From the NCBI RefSeq assembly GCF_000831385.1, contig NZ_AP014548.1, positions 1,789,779-1,853,778 on the forward strand: DNA of 64,000 bases. Reading direction: 5' to 3'. The notes beneath the pieces were generated by a model. That model worked only from the letters and a program-made list of their open reading frames with translations, made no database searches and was not told the DNA's origin. Origin of the DNA: Nonlabens marinus S1-08 (GTDB lineage Bacteria > Bacteroidota > Bacteroidia > Flavobacteriales > Flavobacteriaceae). Positions within the stretch are counted from its first letter, which is position 1; the number at the start of each line of letters is the position of its first letter. A program made the translations under genes and the position numbers. Shown piece after piece: positions 54,845 to 62,927 of the stretch.

Positions 54845-55189
54845 TTAACAATCCATTTCCTTACATGGATCGTGGCCCCAGTTTTTCAAACTGTACCTCC
54901 AGTCAGATTCCTTAATGTCGCTGCTAGGTTTTTGTGCGCTGTGACGGTGAACGTAACCTATCACTTCATTCATATGGTTATAGTTAGCAGCCGTCAACTC
55001 ATCTTTTTTCTTGTTTTTAATCTTGATAATTTTACGGCCAGATTTGTGTCCTATGGACTCTCCATCGCCGCTATCTTTACCTACACTTTTAGATTTTTCA
55101 GTATCCAGCCAGTCTTCTAGTTCACTAGGCGTCATGTTGACTACATTGTAAAACTCATCATAGATCTCGTCTTTGCTCTTGTCGCTCAT
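54845..55189 (-). CDS. DUF3140 family protein
   Basis: 114 residues from the ATG at 55189 (MSDKSKDEIYDEFYN); the frame extends to a TTG at 55204 but the ATG is preferred. Recalled DUF3140 features: VVNMTPSELEDWLDTEKSKS, GESIGHKSGRKI, YNHMNEVIGYVHRHSAQKP and DWRYSLKNWGHDP. Function unknown; members are small basic proteins, possibly DNA-related or stress-related. It is a lone gene between meaB and a small membrane protein. Confidence 0.85.
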   Translation of the reverse strand: MSDKSKDEIYDEFYNVVNMTPSELEDWLDTEKSKSVGKDSGDGESIGHKSGRKIIKIKNKKKDELTAANYNHMNEVIGYVHRHSAQKPSSDIKESDWRYSLKNWGHDPCKEMDC

Positions 55190-55270
55190 GTTTTTTGTTT
55201 TCAAGATACTAACTATTGCAATCTGAAAAACCTACAAGAATGTTAAGTCGATTGGTCTCGCAACACTATT

Positions 55271-55546
55271 CTAAAGCTGATTGATAGTAGCTATAATGAT
55301 TATACCAAGGGTAATCATGGATAGAAATAATATAGGTAGTGTATATTTTAAACCTGTGTTACGAACTAACTGTATTATAGCATAGAGAATTGACCCAAGA
55401 ACTACAGCAATCATAGGGATCGTCATCAACTCACCAATGATTTGGATGAATTGAAAATTCCATTGATTTAAGGCTACTATAATTAACATTATGAAGTAAA
55501 TCAATGCTATACCATTTAGTATAAATACGATCTTATTTATCTTCAT
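55271..55546 (-). CDS. small membrane protein of unknown function
   Basis: 91 residues if it starts at the ATG at 55546 (MKINKIVFILNGIALIYFIM), which has an AAGG-type ribosome site just upstream. The longer frame to 55612 would run into a terminator hairpin. Three hydrophobic helices cover most of the protein. No family recognised. Confidence 0.6.
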   Translation of the reverse strand: MKINKIVFILNGIALIYFIMLIIVALNQWNFQFIQIIGELMTIPMIAVVLGSILYAIIQLVRNTGLKYTLPILFLSMITLGIIIIATINQL

Positions 55547-55590
55547 GACCTTCGTTAGTAGATTTTGAATTTGTAATGTACTGCAAAATA

Positions 55591-55622
55591 AAAATGCCTT
55601 ACTGTTAAGCAAGGCATTTTTT
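55591..55622 (-). terminator. Rho-independent terminator after secA
   Basis: Stem AAAATGCCTT / AAGGCATTTT with a 10-base loop, followed on either side by A- or T-rich sequence. It lies about 40 bases past the secA stop and before the next leftward gene. Confidence 0.75.
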
Positions 55623-55630
55623 GTTTGTTA

Positions 55631-55646
55631 CGCTTTCGCGAAAGCG
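55631..55646. repeat. FAKA palindrome, copy 16 (intergenic)
   Basis: CGCTTTCGCGAAAGCG between the secA stop and the terminator hairpin, so in the 3' untranslated part of secA. One of two copies outside genes. Confidence 0.95.
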
Positions 55647-55660
55647 AACTTATCAATAAA

Positions 55661-58600
55661 TTAAAACTTTTCTAAAACCCATTCTCCTTTATTGATCAAT
55701 GGAATGGCAGCTTTATACTTACAGCTTTTAGATTCACCAGTCATGACATTTTTGATGGTCACCTGATCATTACGGCCTATTTTAGGTTGGTCGCGCGTGA
55801 TGGTTTCAGTCACTGGCTGGCGTTGTTGTTGACTTGCGCCAGCGCCTACCGCACGTGCTTGTGCTGCTTGCTCATCGCTGTTCAACACTTCATCCTTAGA
55901 GGTAGTGGTTTTTTCTGCCTTTTGCTCTCTAGCTTCTTTGATCGCTGCGGTGTCCTGAGTAGGTAAATCGCCTTTGAACATAAATCCAATTACTTCCTTA
56001 TTCACCTTATCGATCATTTCTTTGAAGAGTTCAAAAGCTTCAAATTTATAGATCAGTAGCGGGTCTTTTTGTTCGTGAACCGCTAGCTGTACGCTTTGCT
56101 TCAACTCATCCATTTTACGCAAGTGCGTTTTCCAGGCGTCGTCGATAATCGCAAGTGTAATGTTCTTTTCAAAGTCAGTTACTAAAGAACGACCTTCAGA
56201 CTCATAAGCTTCCTTCAAATTAGTAGAGACATTCAATGTTTTGATACCATCTGTAAATGGTACTGCGATACGCTCATAATTGCGCTCGTCGTTTTCTACT
56301 ACATTCTTAATTACTGGGAACACCTCTTTAGCTGTGCGTTCCATTTTTTGCTTGTAGTGATCGTAAGCTGCTTTATAAATAATAGAAGCAATCTGTTGCT
56401 CGCTTTTGCTCTTAAATTCCGCCTCAGTAATCGGGCTGCTCATAGAGAAGTAACGAATCAACTCAAAGTCAAAGTTTTTGAAGTCTTGAGAGATCTTATT
56501 AGTCTGCGCTATGTTCTCTGAAATATCATAGATCATGTTAGCAATATCCACTGCGAGACGATCTCCAAACAAGGCATGGTATCTACGCTTATAGATTACC
56601 TCACGCTGTGCATTCATGACATCATCATACTCCAGCAGACGCTTACGAACTCCAAATGCGTTTTCTTCTACTTTCTTTTGCGCACGTTCAATGGATTTAG
56701 AAATCATGGAGTGCTGAATCACTTCGCCTTCTTTCATTCCCAGTCTGTCCATGGTTTTAGCCATACGTTCTGAACCGAATAAACGCATCAAGTTATCTTC
56801 CAGCGATACATAAAACTGAGAGCTTCCTGGGTCTCCTTGACGACCCGCACGACCTCTTAACTGTCTGTCTACACGACGGGAGTCGTGACGCTCTGTACCA
56901 ATGATGGCAAGACCACCTGCTTTTTTAACCTCAGGAGATAGTTTGATGTCCGTACCACGACCTGCCATGTTGGTAGCTATCGTGATTTGTCCCGGATTAC
57001 CGGCTTCTGCGACTATTTCCGCTTCCCGTTTGTGTTGCTTGGCATTCAAAACATTGTGGTCAATACCCGCGCGTTGCAGTGTACGACTTAATAATTCTGA
57101 AATATCAACCGATGTTGTACCAATCAATACAGGACGACCTGCTTCTTTCAAACGTGTAATTTCTTCAATCACCGCACCGTATTTCTCACGTTTCGTTTTG
57201 TAAACCAAATCCTGACGGTCGTCACGAGCTATAGGACGGTTGGTAGGAATTTCTACCACATCCAATTTATAAATTTCCCAGAATTCTCCAGCCTCAGTAA
57301 CAGCAGTACCTGTCATACCAGACAGTTTCTTGTACATACGGAAGTAGTTCTGCAATGTAATGGTAGCAAAAGTTTGCGTCGCATCCTGAATCTTTACATT
57401 CTCTTTGGCCTCAATCGCCTGGTGCAATCCATCGCTATAACGACGACCGTCCATAATACGACCGGTTTGTTCGTCTACGATCATTACCTGCTCTTCGCTG
57501 GTAGTTTTGATGGCGCCAGTAGTAGCATCACGTGTCTTTTTATCCTTAGACATTACCACATATTCCGTATCGCGCTCAAAAAGCGTGTATGCTTTCAGTA
57601 GCTGGTTAAGCGTGTGAATACGTTCAGATTTCACAGCAAATTCACGGAAAAGCTCCTCTTTTTTCTCTGCTTCCTCTTCTTTAGAAAGCCCAGCATTCTC
57701 TATGCGGCCTATTTCCATTCCTACTTCAGGCATGATAAAGAATTCAGGATCATCGTCACCTGAAAGGAAGTCAAGTCCCTTGTCAGTAAGTTCTACTTGA
57801 TTGTTTTTTTCGTCAATGACAAAGTACAAATCCGCATCTACCGTAGGCATCTCGCGGTTGTTATCCTGCATGTAGTGATTCTCCGTTTTTTGAAGTAAAG
57901 TTCTATTTCCTTCTTCACTCAGGTATTTAATCAAGGCTTTATTCTTCGGCAACCCTCTGTAAACTCTTAGTAGTTCTAATCCACCTTCCTTAAGGTCGCC
58001 TTCAGATATGAGTTTTTTGGCTTTCGCCAAAGTTTGCGTCAATTCTTTACGTTGCGCATTTACAATATTGTCTACTGGGCGCTTAAGAACGTCAAATTCC
58101 TGACGATCTCCTTCTGGTACTGGTCCAGAAATAATCAATGGGGTACGAGCATCATCAATTAAAACGGAATCCGTTTCATCAATAATTGCATAATTGTGTT
58201 TGCGTTGTACAAGGTCACCAGTGGCGTGAGCCATGTTATCTCTCAAGTAATCAAAACCAAATTCATTGTTGGTTCCATAAGTAATGTCAGCTAGGTAGGC
58301 ATTTCTACGAGCTGTAGAATTAGGTTTGTGATAATCGATACAATCGATCGTCATACCATGGAATTCAAATAAAGGTCCGATCCAGGCGCTATCACGTTTA
58401 GCCAGGTAGTCATTCACGGTTACCACGTGAACCCCATTACCAGTTAGAGCATTTAAGTAAACAGGTAGGGTCGCTACTAGTGTTTTACCTTCACCTGTTT
58501 GCATTTCTGCAATTTTACCTAGGTGTAATGCGGTACCACCTATAAGTTGAACATCATAATGAATCATGTCCCAAGTGATTGGCTTTCCTGCGGCATCCCA

Positions 58601-59077
58601 AGAGTTGGACCAGATCGCATGATCGCCATCTAGAGTCACATAATCTTTTGTGCCACTTAGTTCTCTGTCCCGCGCACTAGCTGAAACTCTTAATTCTGTA
58701 TTATGGAAAAAGCGTTTGGCTGTTTCTTTAACTACGGCAAAGGCCTCTGGCATGATTTCATTCAATACCACTTCTGCCTCGTCATAGGATTGTGCTTCTA
58801 GCTTGTCTATCTGTTCATAGATTTCCTCCCGCTTGTCAATATCTTCCTCTGCATTAGCATCTTCTTTCAAGGATGCAATTTGCTGTAGCGTGTTCGCTTT
58901 CGCTTGAGCGATCTTTTCTTTGAACTCTGCTGTTTTTTGCCTTAACTCATCTAGAGACAAAGCTTCCATTGCAGACTCGTAAGTCAGCGTTTTGGTTACA
59001 GTAGGTTGTAGTTCTGCGACATCTTTTTTTGATTTATCGCCTACAAATATTTTTAAAACGGAATCTAATAGTCCCAT
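55661..59077 (-). CDS. secA: preprotein translocase ATPase SecA
   Basis: 1138 residues, the long form usual in Bacteroidota. N-terminal MGLLDSVLKIFVGDK; Walker A MQTGEGKTLVATLPVYLNAL (about 192-211); GTNNEFGFDYLRDNMAH; Walker B region IDETDSVLIDDARTPLIISG; motor domain 2 ATNMAGRGTDIKLSPEV and LRGRAGRQGDPGSSQFYVSL. Extra loops around 330-470 account for the length. The C-terminus (SKSCKYKAAIPLINKGEWVL) lacks the zinc-binding Cys cluster of E. coli SecA, as usual in this phylum. It drives Sec export of all signal-peptide proteins in this window. A half-decayed palindrome (58893-58912) encodes AKANT. Confidence 0.97.
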   Translation of the reverse strand: MGLLDSVLKIFVGDKSKKDVAELQPTVTKTLTYESAMEALSLDELRQKTAEFKEKIAQAKANTLQQIASLKEDANAEEDIDKREEIYEQIDKLEAQSYDEAEVVLNEIMPEAFAVVKETAKRFFHNTELRVSASARDRELSGTKDYVTLDGDHAIWSNSWDAAGKPITWDMIHYDVQLIGGTALHLGKIAEMQTGEGKTLVATLPVYLNALTGNGVHVVTVNDYLAKRDSAWIGPLFEFHGMTIDCIDYHKPNSTARRNAYLADITYGTNNEFGFDYLRDNMAHATGDLVQRKHNYAIIDETDSVLIDDARTPLIISGPVPEGDRQEFDVLKRPVDNIVNAQRKELTQTLAKAKKLISEGDLKEGGLELLRVYRGLPKNKALIKYLSEEGNRTLLQKTENHYMQDNNREMPTVDADLYFVIDEKNNQVELTDKGLDFLSGDDDPEFFIMPEVGMEIGRIENAGLSKEEEAEKKEELFREFAVKSERIHTLNQLLKAYTLFERDTEYVVMSKDKKTRDATTGAIKTTSEEQVMIVDEQTGRIMDGRRYSDGLHQAIEAKENVKIQDATQTFATITLQNYFRMYKKLSGMTGTAVTEAGEFWEIYKLDVVEIPTNRPIARDDRQDLVYKTKREKYGAVIEEITRLKEAGRPVLIGTTSVDISELLSRTLQRAGIDHNVLNAKQHKREAEIVAEAGNPGQITIATNMAGRGTDIKLSPEVKKAGGLAIIGTERHDSRRVDRQLRGRAGRQGDPGSSQFYVSLEDNLMRLFGSERMAKTMDRLGMKEGEVIQHSMISKSIERAQKKVEENAFGVRKRLLEYDDVMNAQREVIYKRRYHALFGDRLAVDIANMIYDISENIAQTNKISQDFKNFDFELIRYFSMSSPITEAEFKSKSEQQIASIIYKAAYDHYKQKMERTAKEVFPVIKNVVENDERNYERIAVPFTDGIKTLNVSTNLKEAYESEGRSLVTDFEKNITLAIIDDAWKTHLRKMDELKQSVQLAVHEQKDPLLIYKFEAFELFKEMIDKVNKEVIGFMFKGDLPTQDTAAIKEAREQKAEKTTTSKDEVLNSDEQAAQARAVGAGASQQQRQPVTETITRDQPKIGRNDQVTIKNVMTGESKSCKYKAAIPLINKGEWVLEKF

Positions 59078-59149
59078 GAATTGTTATATAATTGATTAAT
59101 AGCTATTTAACTTAAGTAAAATGCTCTTGTAAAGTTCTTAAATTAAAAG

Positions 59150-59178
59150 CAAAAAAAAAGCCTCTTACGAGACTTTTA
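59150..59178 (-). terminator. probable terminator of the DUF2795 gene
   Basis: Read leftwards: AAAGTCTCGTAAGAGGCTTT followed by a long T-run. The stem has one mismatch. It lies 15 bases after the stop codon. Confidence 0.6.
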
Positions 59179-59192
59179 TAGGGTTGTGATGT

Positions 59193-59414
59193 CTAGTATT
59201 CATCCTCATTCCAGAGGTAATCATCGTCAGTTGGATAATCTGGCCATATTTCTTGGATAGATTCATACATATCGCCTTCATCTTCAATAGCTTGTAGGTT
59301 TTCCACAACTTCTAATGGCGCTCCTGTACGGATCGCATAGTCGATAAGCTCATCCTTTTCTGCTGGCCAAGGTGCGTCACTCAAATAGGAGGCAAGTTCT
59401 AGTGTCCAATACAT
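59193..59414 (-). CDS. DUF2795 family protein
   Basis: 73 residues, acidic. MYWTLELASYLSDAPWPAEK, DELIDYAIRTGAPLEVVENL and ESIQEIWPDYPTDDDYLWNE match the flavobacterial DUF2795 protein almost throughout, as far as I recall. Function unknown; its small size, strong conservation and own promoter (59439-59468) and terminator suggest a steadily expressed single gene. Confidence 0.9.
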   Translation of the reverse strand: MYWTLELASYLSDAPWPAEKDELIDYAIRTGAPLEVVENLQAIEDEGDMYESIQEIWPDYPTDDDYLWNEDEY

Positions 59415-59438
59415 AATGTAACTCGTTTATTTATTTTG

Positions 59439-59468
59439 CAAAAATAGACGTATTGCCCACTTTTGCAA
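59439..59468 (-). promoter_or_regulatory. promoter of the DUF2795 gene
   Basis: Read leftwards: TTG at 59468-59466, 19 bases, then TATTTTTG at 59446-59439. This is a full match to the Bacteroidota consensus TTTG-N19-TAnnTTTG except for the first T of the -33 box, and it lies 24 bases before the start codon. Confidence 0.6.
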
Positions 59469-59616
59469 GTTTTTTTGATAATTTAAGATTCAAGATTTTA
59501 AAGAGCGGTTAAGCTTTTGGAAATCAATTCGTTTTAGTCAAAGTTTGAAGTGTGTATTTCCTTGGTTGGCTGTCGTTTTTCTTCAATAGATGAGGAAGCC
59601 CGGCCCAGCGATCTTA

Positions 59617-60186
59617 TTATTTTTTAGGAATCCACTTGATTTCTTCTGCCTGAAGATCTTTGGACAATTTACGTGCCAGTACAAATAGATAGTCAGAAAG
59701 TCTGTTGAGGTATTTGAGAACTTGTGGGTGAACAGGAGTTAATTCGTTAAGTGCTGTAGATAAGCGTTCTGCGCGTCTGCAAACTGTTCGAGCGATGTGA
59801 CAGAATGACACAGATTGATGCCCTCCAGGCAATATGAAATGAGTCATGGCTGGCAAAGCTTCCTCCATTTGATCCATTTCATGTTCTAATTTTAAAATAT
59901 CAGTATCAGTAACTTTTGGAATGGTAAGTCGTTCTTTCCCATTTTTAAGTAACTCTTTCTCTGGCGGAGTAGCAAGTATAGAGCCTATGGTGAATAAACG
60001 ATCTTGTACTTCTATTAAAAATGCTTGCGTTTTCTCGTCAACTTTTTGATCTCTAAGGAGTCCTATCCAGGAATTAAGCTCGTCTACTGTTCCATAACTA
60101 TCAATGCGTAAATCATGCTTAGGCACTCGGCTGCCTCCAAATAATGAAGTCTCACCAGTATCGCCTGTTTTTGTATAGATTTTCAT
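59617..60186 (-). CDS. PduO-type ATP:cob(I)alamin adenosyltransferase
   Basis: 189 residues. MKIYTKTGDTGETSLFGGSR is the ATP-binding start; SYGTVDELNSWIGLLRD, FILPGGHQSVSFCHIARTVC, RRAERL and LKYLNRLSDYLFVLARKL are the conserved active-site stretches. It makes adenosylcobalamin, the cofactor of methylmalonyl-CoA mutase; MeaB, encoded 5 kb away, serves the same enzyme. It is the last gene of a leftward series with the PH-like, CMD and tatC genes. Confidence 0.95.
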   Translation of the reverse strand: MKIYTKTGDTGETSLFGGSRVPKHDLRIDSYGTVDELNSWIGLLRDQKVDEKTQAFLIEVQDRLFTIGSILATPPEKELLKNGKERLTIPKVTDTDILKLEHEMDQMEEALPAMTHFILPGGHQSVSFCHIARTVCRRAERLSTALNELTPVHPQVLKYLNRLSDYLFVLARKLSKDLQAEEIKWIPKK

Positions 60187-60199
60187 AGTTGTTTATTAA

Positions 60200-60652
60200 T
60201 TAGGGAATGGGATCGTTCTTATGATCCACCACTTTTATCTGTGAGTTGATCTCTAAGAGTGATTCAATGAACTTATTATTGTTAACTGGGCTAATGTAAA
60301 GCTCACTGTAATTTTTAGAACTGATGATAATACCATTACGCGCGGTTGCCGGCTTCAAACCTACCCATAGCGTAGTGTTTTTTGTTACCTGTCTAATATC
60401 GGCTATCTTAATTGAGCCTCTAATAGGGCCAGATACGTATTTGAGCTCTCCGTTTTCAAGAACATAATAGGTATGCACAAGTATCCAAAGCAAAAACAAA
60501 GGAACTGCGAGTATCAAAACAATACTTGGAATCCAGATGTCCAAATCTTTATTTGTATTGTTGAGCGCAGAAAAAAGAAGATAGAGCATTAAGGTGGATA
60601 CAACAATAACCACGCTTATCATCAAAAATCCTTTTTTGCTTCTAAACTTCAT
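60200..60652 (-). CDS. small membrane protein with a bacterial PH-like domain
   Basis: 150 residues. Two N-terminal membrane helices (GFLMISVVIVVSTLMLYLLF, WIPSIVLILAVPLFLLWILV) are followed by a soluble domain with YYVLENGELKYVSGPIRGSI, IADIRQVTKN and ISPVNNNKFIESLLEIN, which resembles the YyaB-like PH family (PF06713). Function unknown. It lies 13 bases before the adenosyltransferase gene and 14 bases after the CMD gene. Confidence 0.75.
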   Translation of the reverse strand: MKFRSKKGFLMISVVIVVSTLMLYLLFSALNNTNKDLDIWIPSIVLILAVPLFLLWILVHTYYVLENGELKYVSGPIRGSIKIADIRQVTKNTTLWVGLKPATARNGIIISSKNYSELYISPVNNNKFIESLLEINSQIKVVDHKNDPIP

Positions 60653-60666
60653 TATTATGATTTTTC

Positions 60667-61023
60667 TTATTCTACCTTAGATTGCTGTTCTACAGCATCC
60701 CAATACTCATAAGCTCGACGCAAGTGCGGGATGACAATGGTACCACCTACTAATGTAGCGATGGACAAAGCTTCTACCACCTCTTCTTTAGTTAGGCCAG
60801 CCTTATGGCTTGCCTCTAAATGGTATTTGACACAGTCATCACACCTCAAAACGGTACTGGCAACTAGACCAAGTAATTCTTTAGTCTTTTTATCTAAGGC
60901 TCCTGCTGCAAAAGCATTGGTGTCCAGATTGAAGATACGTTTGATAATTTTATTATTGTCTTCTAAGATCGCGTCATTCATTTTTGCGCGGTAGGAATTG
61001 AAGTCTTCTACGATGTTACTCAT
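60667..61023 (-). CDS. carboxymuconolactone decarboxylase / AhpD-family protein
   Basis: 118 residues. DKKTKELLGLVASTVLRCDD, CVKYHLEASHKAGLTKEEVV and EALSIATLVGGTIVIPHL are characteristic; the CxxC pair with His (CDDCVKYH) is the redox site of AhpD-like members. Such proteins act as small thiol peroxidase helpers or decarboxylases. It starts 6 bases after the tatC stop, in the same transcription unit. Confidence 0.9.
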   Translation of the reverse strand: MSNIVEDFNSYRAKMNDAILEDNNKIIKRIFNLDTNAFAAGALDKKTKELLGLVASTVLRCDDCVKYHLEASHKAGLTKEEVVEALSIATLVGGTIVIPHLRRAYEYWDAVEQQSKVE

Positions 61024-61029
61024 GGGGAT

Positions 61030-61872
61030 TTATTGAGATTGTTTTGCTAATTTTCTTTTGGCTCTCGCCTCACGTTTTAAAACGAATTTTGATATGTAAA
61101 TACTCAGCTCATATAATATGAGAACAGGTATGGCAACTATAATTTGGCTAGCGATGTCTGGCGGTGTGATGACAGCAGCAACGATCAAGACTATGACTAG
61201 AGCAAACTTGCGGTATTTGCGCATACCTTCTGGTGTCGCAAGACCTATTTTAGTCAGGAAATAGATGATAATAGGCAGTTCAAACAAAATTCCACTGGCT
61301 AAGGCACTGGCCCTGATATAAGCGACATAACTTTGAATGCTAGGTTGGGTTTCTACAAAATCACTCAACTGGTAGGTCAACATAAAATGAACCGATAGTG
61401 GTGCAATCACGTAATACCCGAACACCACTCCTATAAAGAATAGTAGGCTGCTCACGATAATGAAACCGCTGCTGTATTTGCGCTCATTGTTTTTGAGTCC
61501 TGGAGAAATAAATTTCCAAAATTGCCACAATACCCATGGAAAAGCCACTACAAATCCAACGGTTATTGATGTCCAAACGTGAACACTGAACAAATCAGAC
61601 ATTTCTCTTGACTGCAGGATGAAATTGAAGTTAGGATCACAGAATTCGCTTTCAATCCCAAAGAAGCGACCTATTTTACAAAAGGTCTGATAGGTTACAA
61701 AGTCTCTTTTTATGGGGCCAAATATGACTGTATCAAAGATGAATTTGCGAGCTAAAAATGCGACGACTGCACCTATCATAATTCCTATGATGGAGCGAAT
61801 CAGGCACCAGCGCAATTCCTCCACGTGGTCCAGAAAGGACATATTATTAGGGTCTGCTTTCTTACGTGCCAT
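61030..61872 (-). CDS. tatC: twin-arginine translocase subunit TatC
   Basis: 280 residues, six membrane helices. MSFLDHVEELRWCLIRSIIG is the N-terminal TatC motif (about 13-32); FVVAFPWVLWQFWKFISPGL and LKNNERKYSSGFIIVSSLLF follow; the C-terminal part has FELPIIIYFLTKIGLATPEG. Compared with E. coli there is an insertion in the first periplasmic loop, common in Bacteroidota. TatC recognises twin-arginine signal peptides. The start codon touches the kdsD stop (no gap). Confidence 0.95.
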   Translation of the reverse strand: MARKKADPNNMSFLDHVEELRWCLIRSIIGIMIGAVVAFLARKFIFDTVIFGPIKRDFVTYQTFCKIGRFFGIESEFCDPNFNFILQSREMSDLFSVHVWTSITVGFVVAFPWVLWQFWKFISPGLKNNERKYSSGFIIVSSLLFFIGVVFGYYVIAPLSVHFMLTYQLSDFVETQPSIQSYVAYIRASALASGILFELPIIIYFLTKIGLATPEGMRKYRKFALVIVLIVAAVITPPDIASQIIVAIPVLILYELSIYISKFVLKREARAKRKLAKQSQ

Positions 61873-62847
61873 TTATACGATCCCTTCTCTAATGACGTCG
61901 TGAATGTGAACCACACCTGCATAGTTATCCTGCTCATCTACCGCAATCAATTGCGAGATGTGTTTTTCCTCCATGAGTTCCCTAGCCTGTATCGCCATCC
62001 AGTCGGTTGGAATGGTTTTAGGATTTTTACTCATGATATCTTGAGCTACAAGTGAATCGATGTCTTTACCACTAGTGAGCATACGTCTTAAGTCCCCATC
62101 GGTAATGATGCCTTTCACTTTTTTGTCTTCCACGACTACAGTCATTCCCAGCATATTTTCTGAGATATTCACAATGACTTCTCTCATAGAGGTTTGCAGT
62201 GCTACTTCTGGTTTGCTGCGTTGATCTGATAGATCGCGTACTCTTAGGTATAATTTTTTACCTAAGGCGCCACCAGGATGGTATCTGGCAAAATCTTGAT
62301 CGGTAAATCCTTTTAGTTCCAGCAGGCTGACTGCCAGTGCATCACCTATTACCAACTGGACTGTAGTGCTGGTGGTAGGAGCAAGACCGTTAGGGCATGC
62401 TTCTTCTTGAATAGGAGCCAGTAAAACATAATCTGCCTCTGTCCCAAGGAAAGAATCTCGATTACTGGTAATCGCAATTAATTTATTGCTGAAATTTTTT
62501 ATGAGGGGAACGAGCACTTTGATCTCTGGAGTGTTTCCGCTTTTAGAAATACACACCACTACGTCATTTTTTTGTACAATTCCTAGGTCGCCATGGATCG
62601 CATCAGCGGCATGCATGAAAATGGCTGGTGTGCCCGTAGAGTTCATGGTTGCTACAATTTTCTGCGCAATGATAGCACTTTTACCTATACCAGTAACGAT
62701 GACTCTTCCTTGCGATTGGTGGATGTGGAGTACCGCTTTCGCGAAAGCGGAATCCACCACATTTTCCAGTTCTTTGACAGCATTTGCCTCAATGCGAATG
62801 GTGCGTTTTGCTACTTCTAGAATTTGATCTGCGGTGCTCAAAGGCAA
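61873..62847 (-). CDS. kdsD: arabinose-5-phosphate isomerase (KdsD/KpsF/GutQ family)
   Basis: About 324 residues from the TTG at 62847 (LPLSTADQILEVAKRTIRIE). The open frame reaches an ATG at 62934, but this overlaps the divergent recQ start and adds 29 residues unlike the family; the likely promoter also lies downstream of it. SIS domain: IVTGIGKSAIIAQKIVATMN, HAADAIHGDLGIVQKNDVVV, CISKSGNTPEIKVLVPLIKN. Two CBS domains follow (PEVALQTSMREVIVNISENM, TIPTDWMAIQARELMEEKHI). It converts ribulose-5-phosphate to arabinose-5-phosphate for Kdo in LPS. Palindrome copy 17 gives DSAFAKAVLH. Confidence 0.9.
   Translation of the reverse strand: MPLSTADQILEVAKRTIRIEANAVKELENVVDSAFAKAVLHIHQSQGRVIVTGIGKSAIIAQKIVATMNSTGTPAIFMHAADAIHGDLGIVQKNDVVVCISKSGNTPEIKVLVPLIKNFSNKLIAITSNRDSFLGTEADYVLLAPIQEEACPNGLAPTTSTTVQLVIGDALAVSLLELKGFTDQDFARYHPGGALGKKLYLRVRDLSDQRSKPEVALQTSMREVIVNISENMLGMTVVVEDKKVKGIITDGDLRRMLTSGKDIDSLVAQDIMSKNPKTIPTDWMAIQARELMEEKHISQLIAVDEQDNYAGVVHIHDVIREGIV
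62733..62750. repeat. FAKA palindrome, copy 17
   Basis: CCGCTTTCGCGAAAGCGG in kdsD, read as SAFAKAV. Confidence 0.95.
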
Positions 62848-62862
62848 TTGGGTTTTGAACGA

Positions 62863-62893
62863 TTTGTGTAAAACGAATTTAATCGTAAATTTA
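62863..62893 (+). promoter_or_regulatory. promoter of recQ
   Basis: TTTG at 62863-62866, 19 bases, then TAAATTTA at 62886-62893 (seven of eight bases of TAnnTTTG). The recQ ATG is 35 bases further on. Confidence 0.55.
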
Positions 62894-62903
62894 AGGGTAC
62901 AAA
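62874..62903 (-). promoter_or_regulatory. possible promoter of kdsD, overlapping that of recQ
   Basis: Read leftwards: TTTG at 62903-62900, 18 bases, then TAAATTCG at 62881-62874. It overlaps the recQ promoter on the other strand. It would fit the TTG start at 62847 but not the ATG at 62934. Confidence 0.4.
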
Positions 62904-62927
62904 GATAAACAAAAACAGAGCAGCCGT

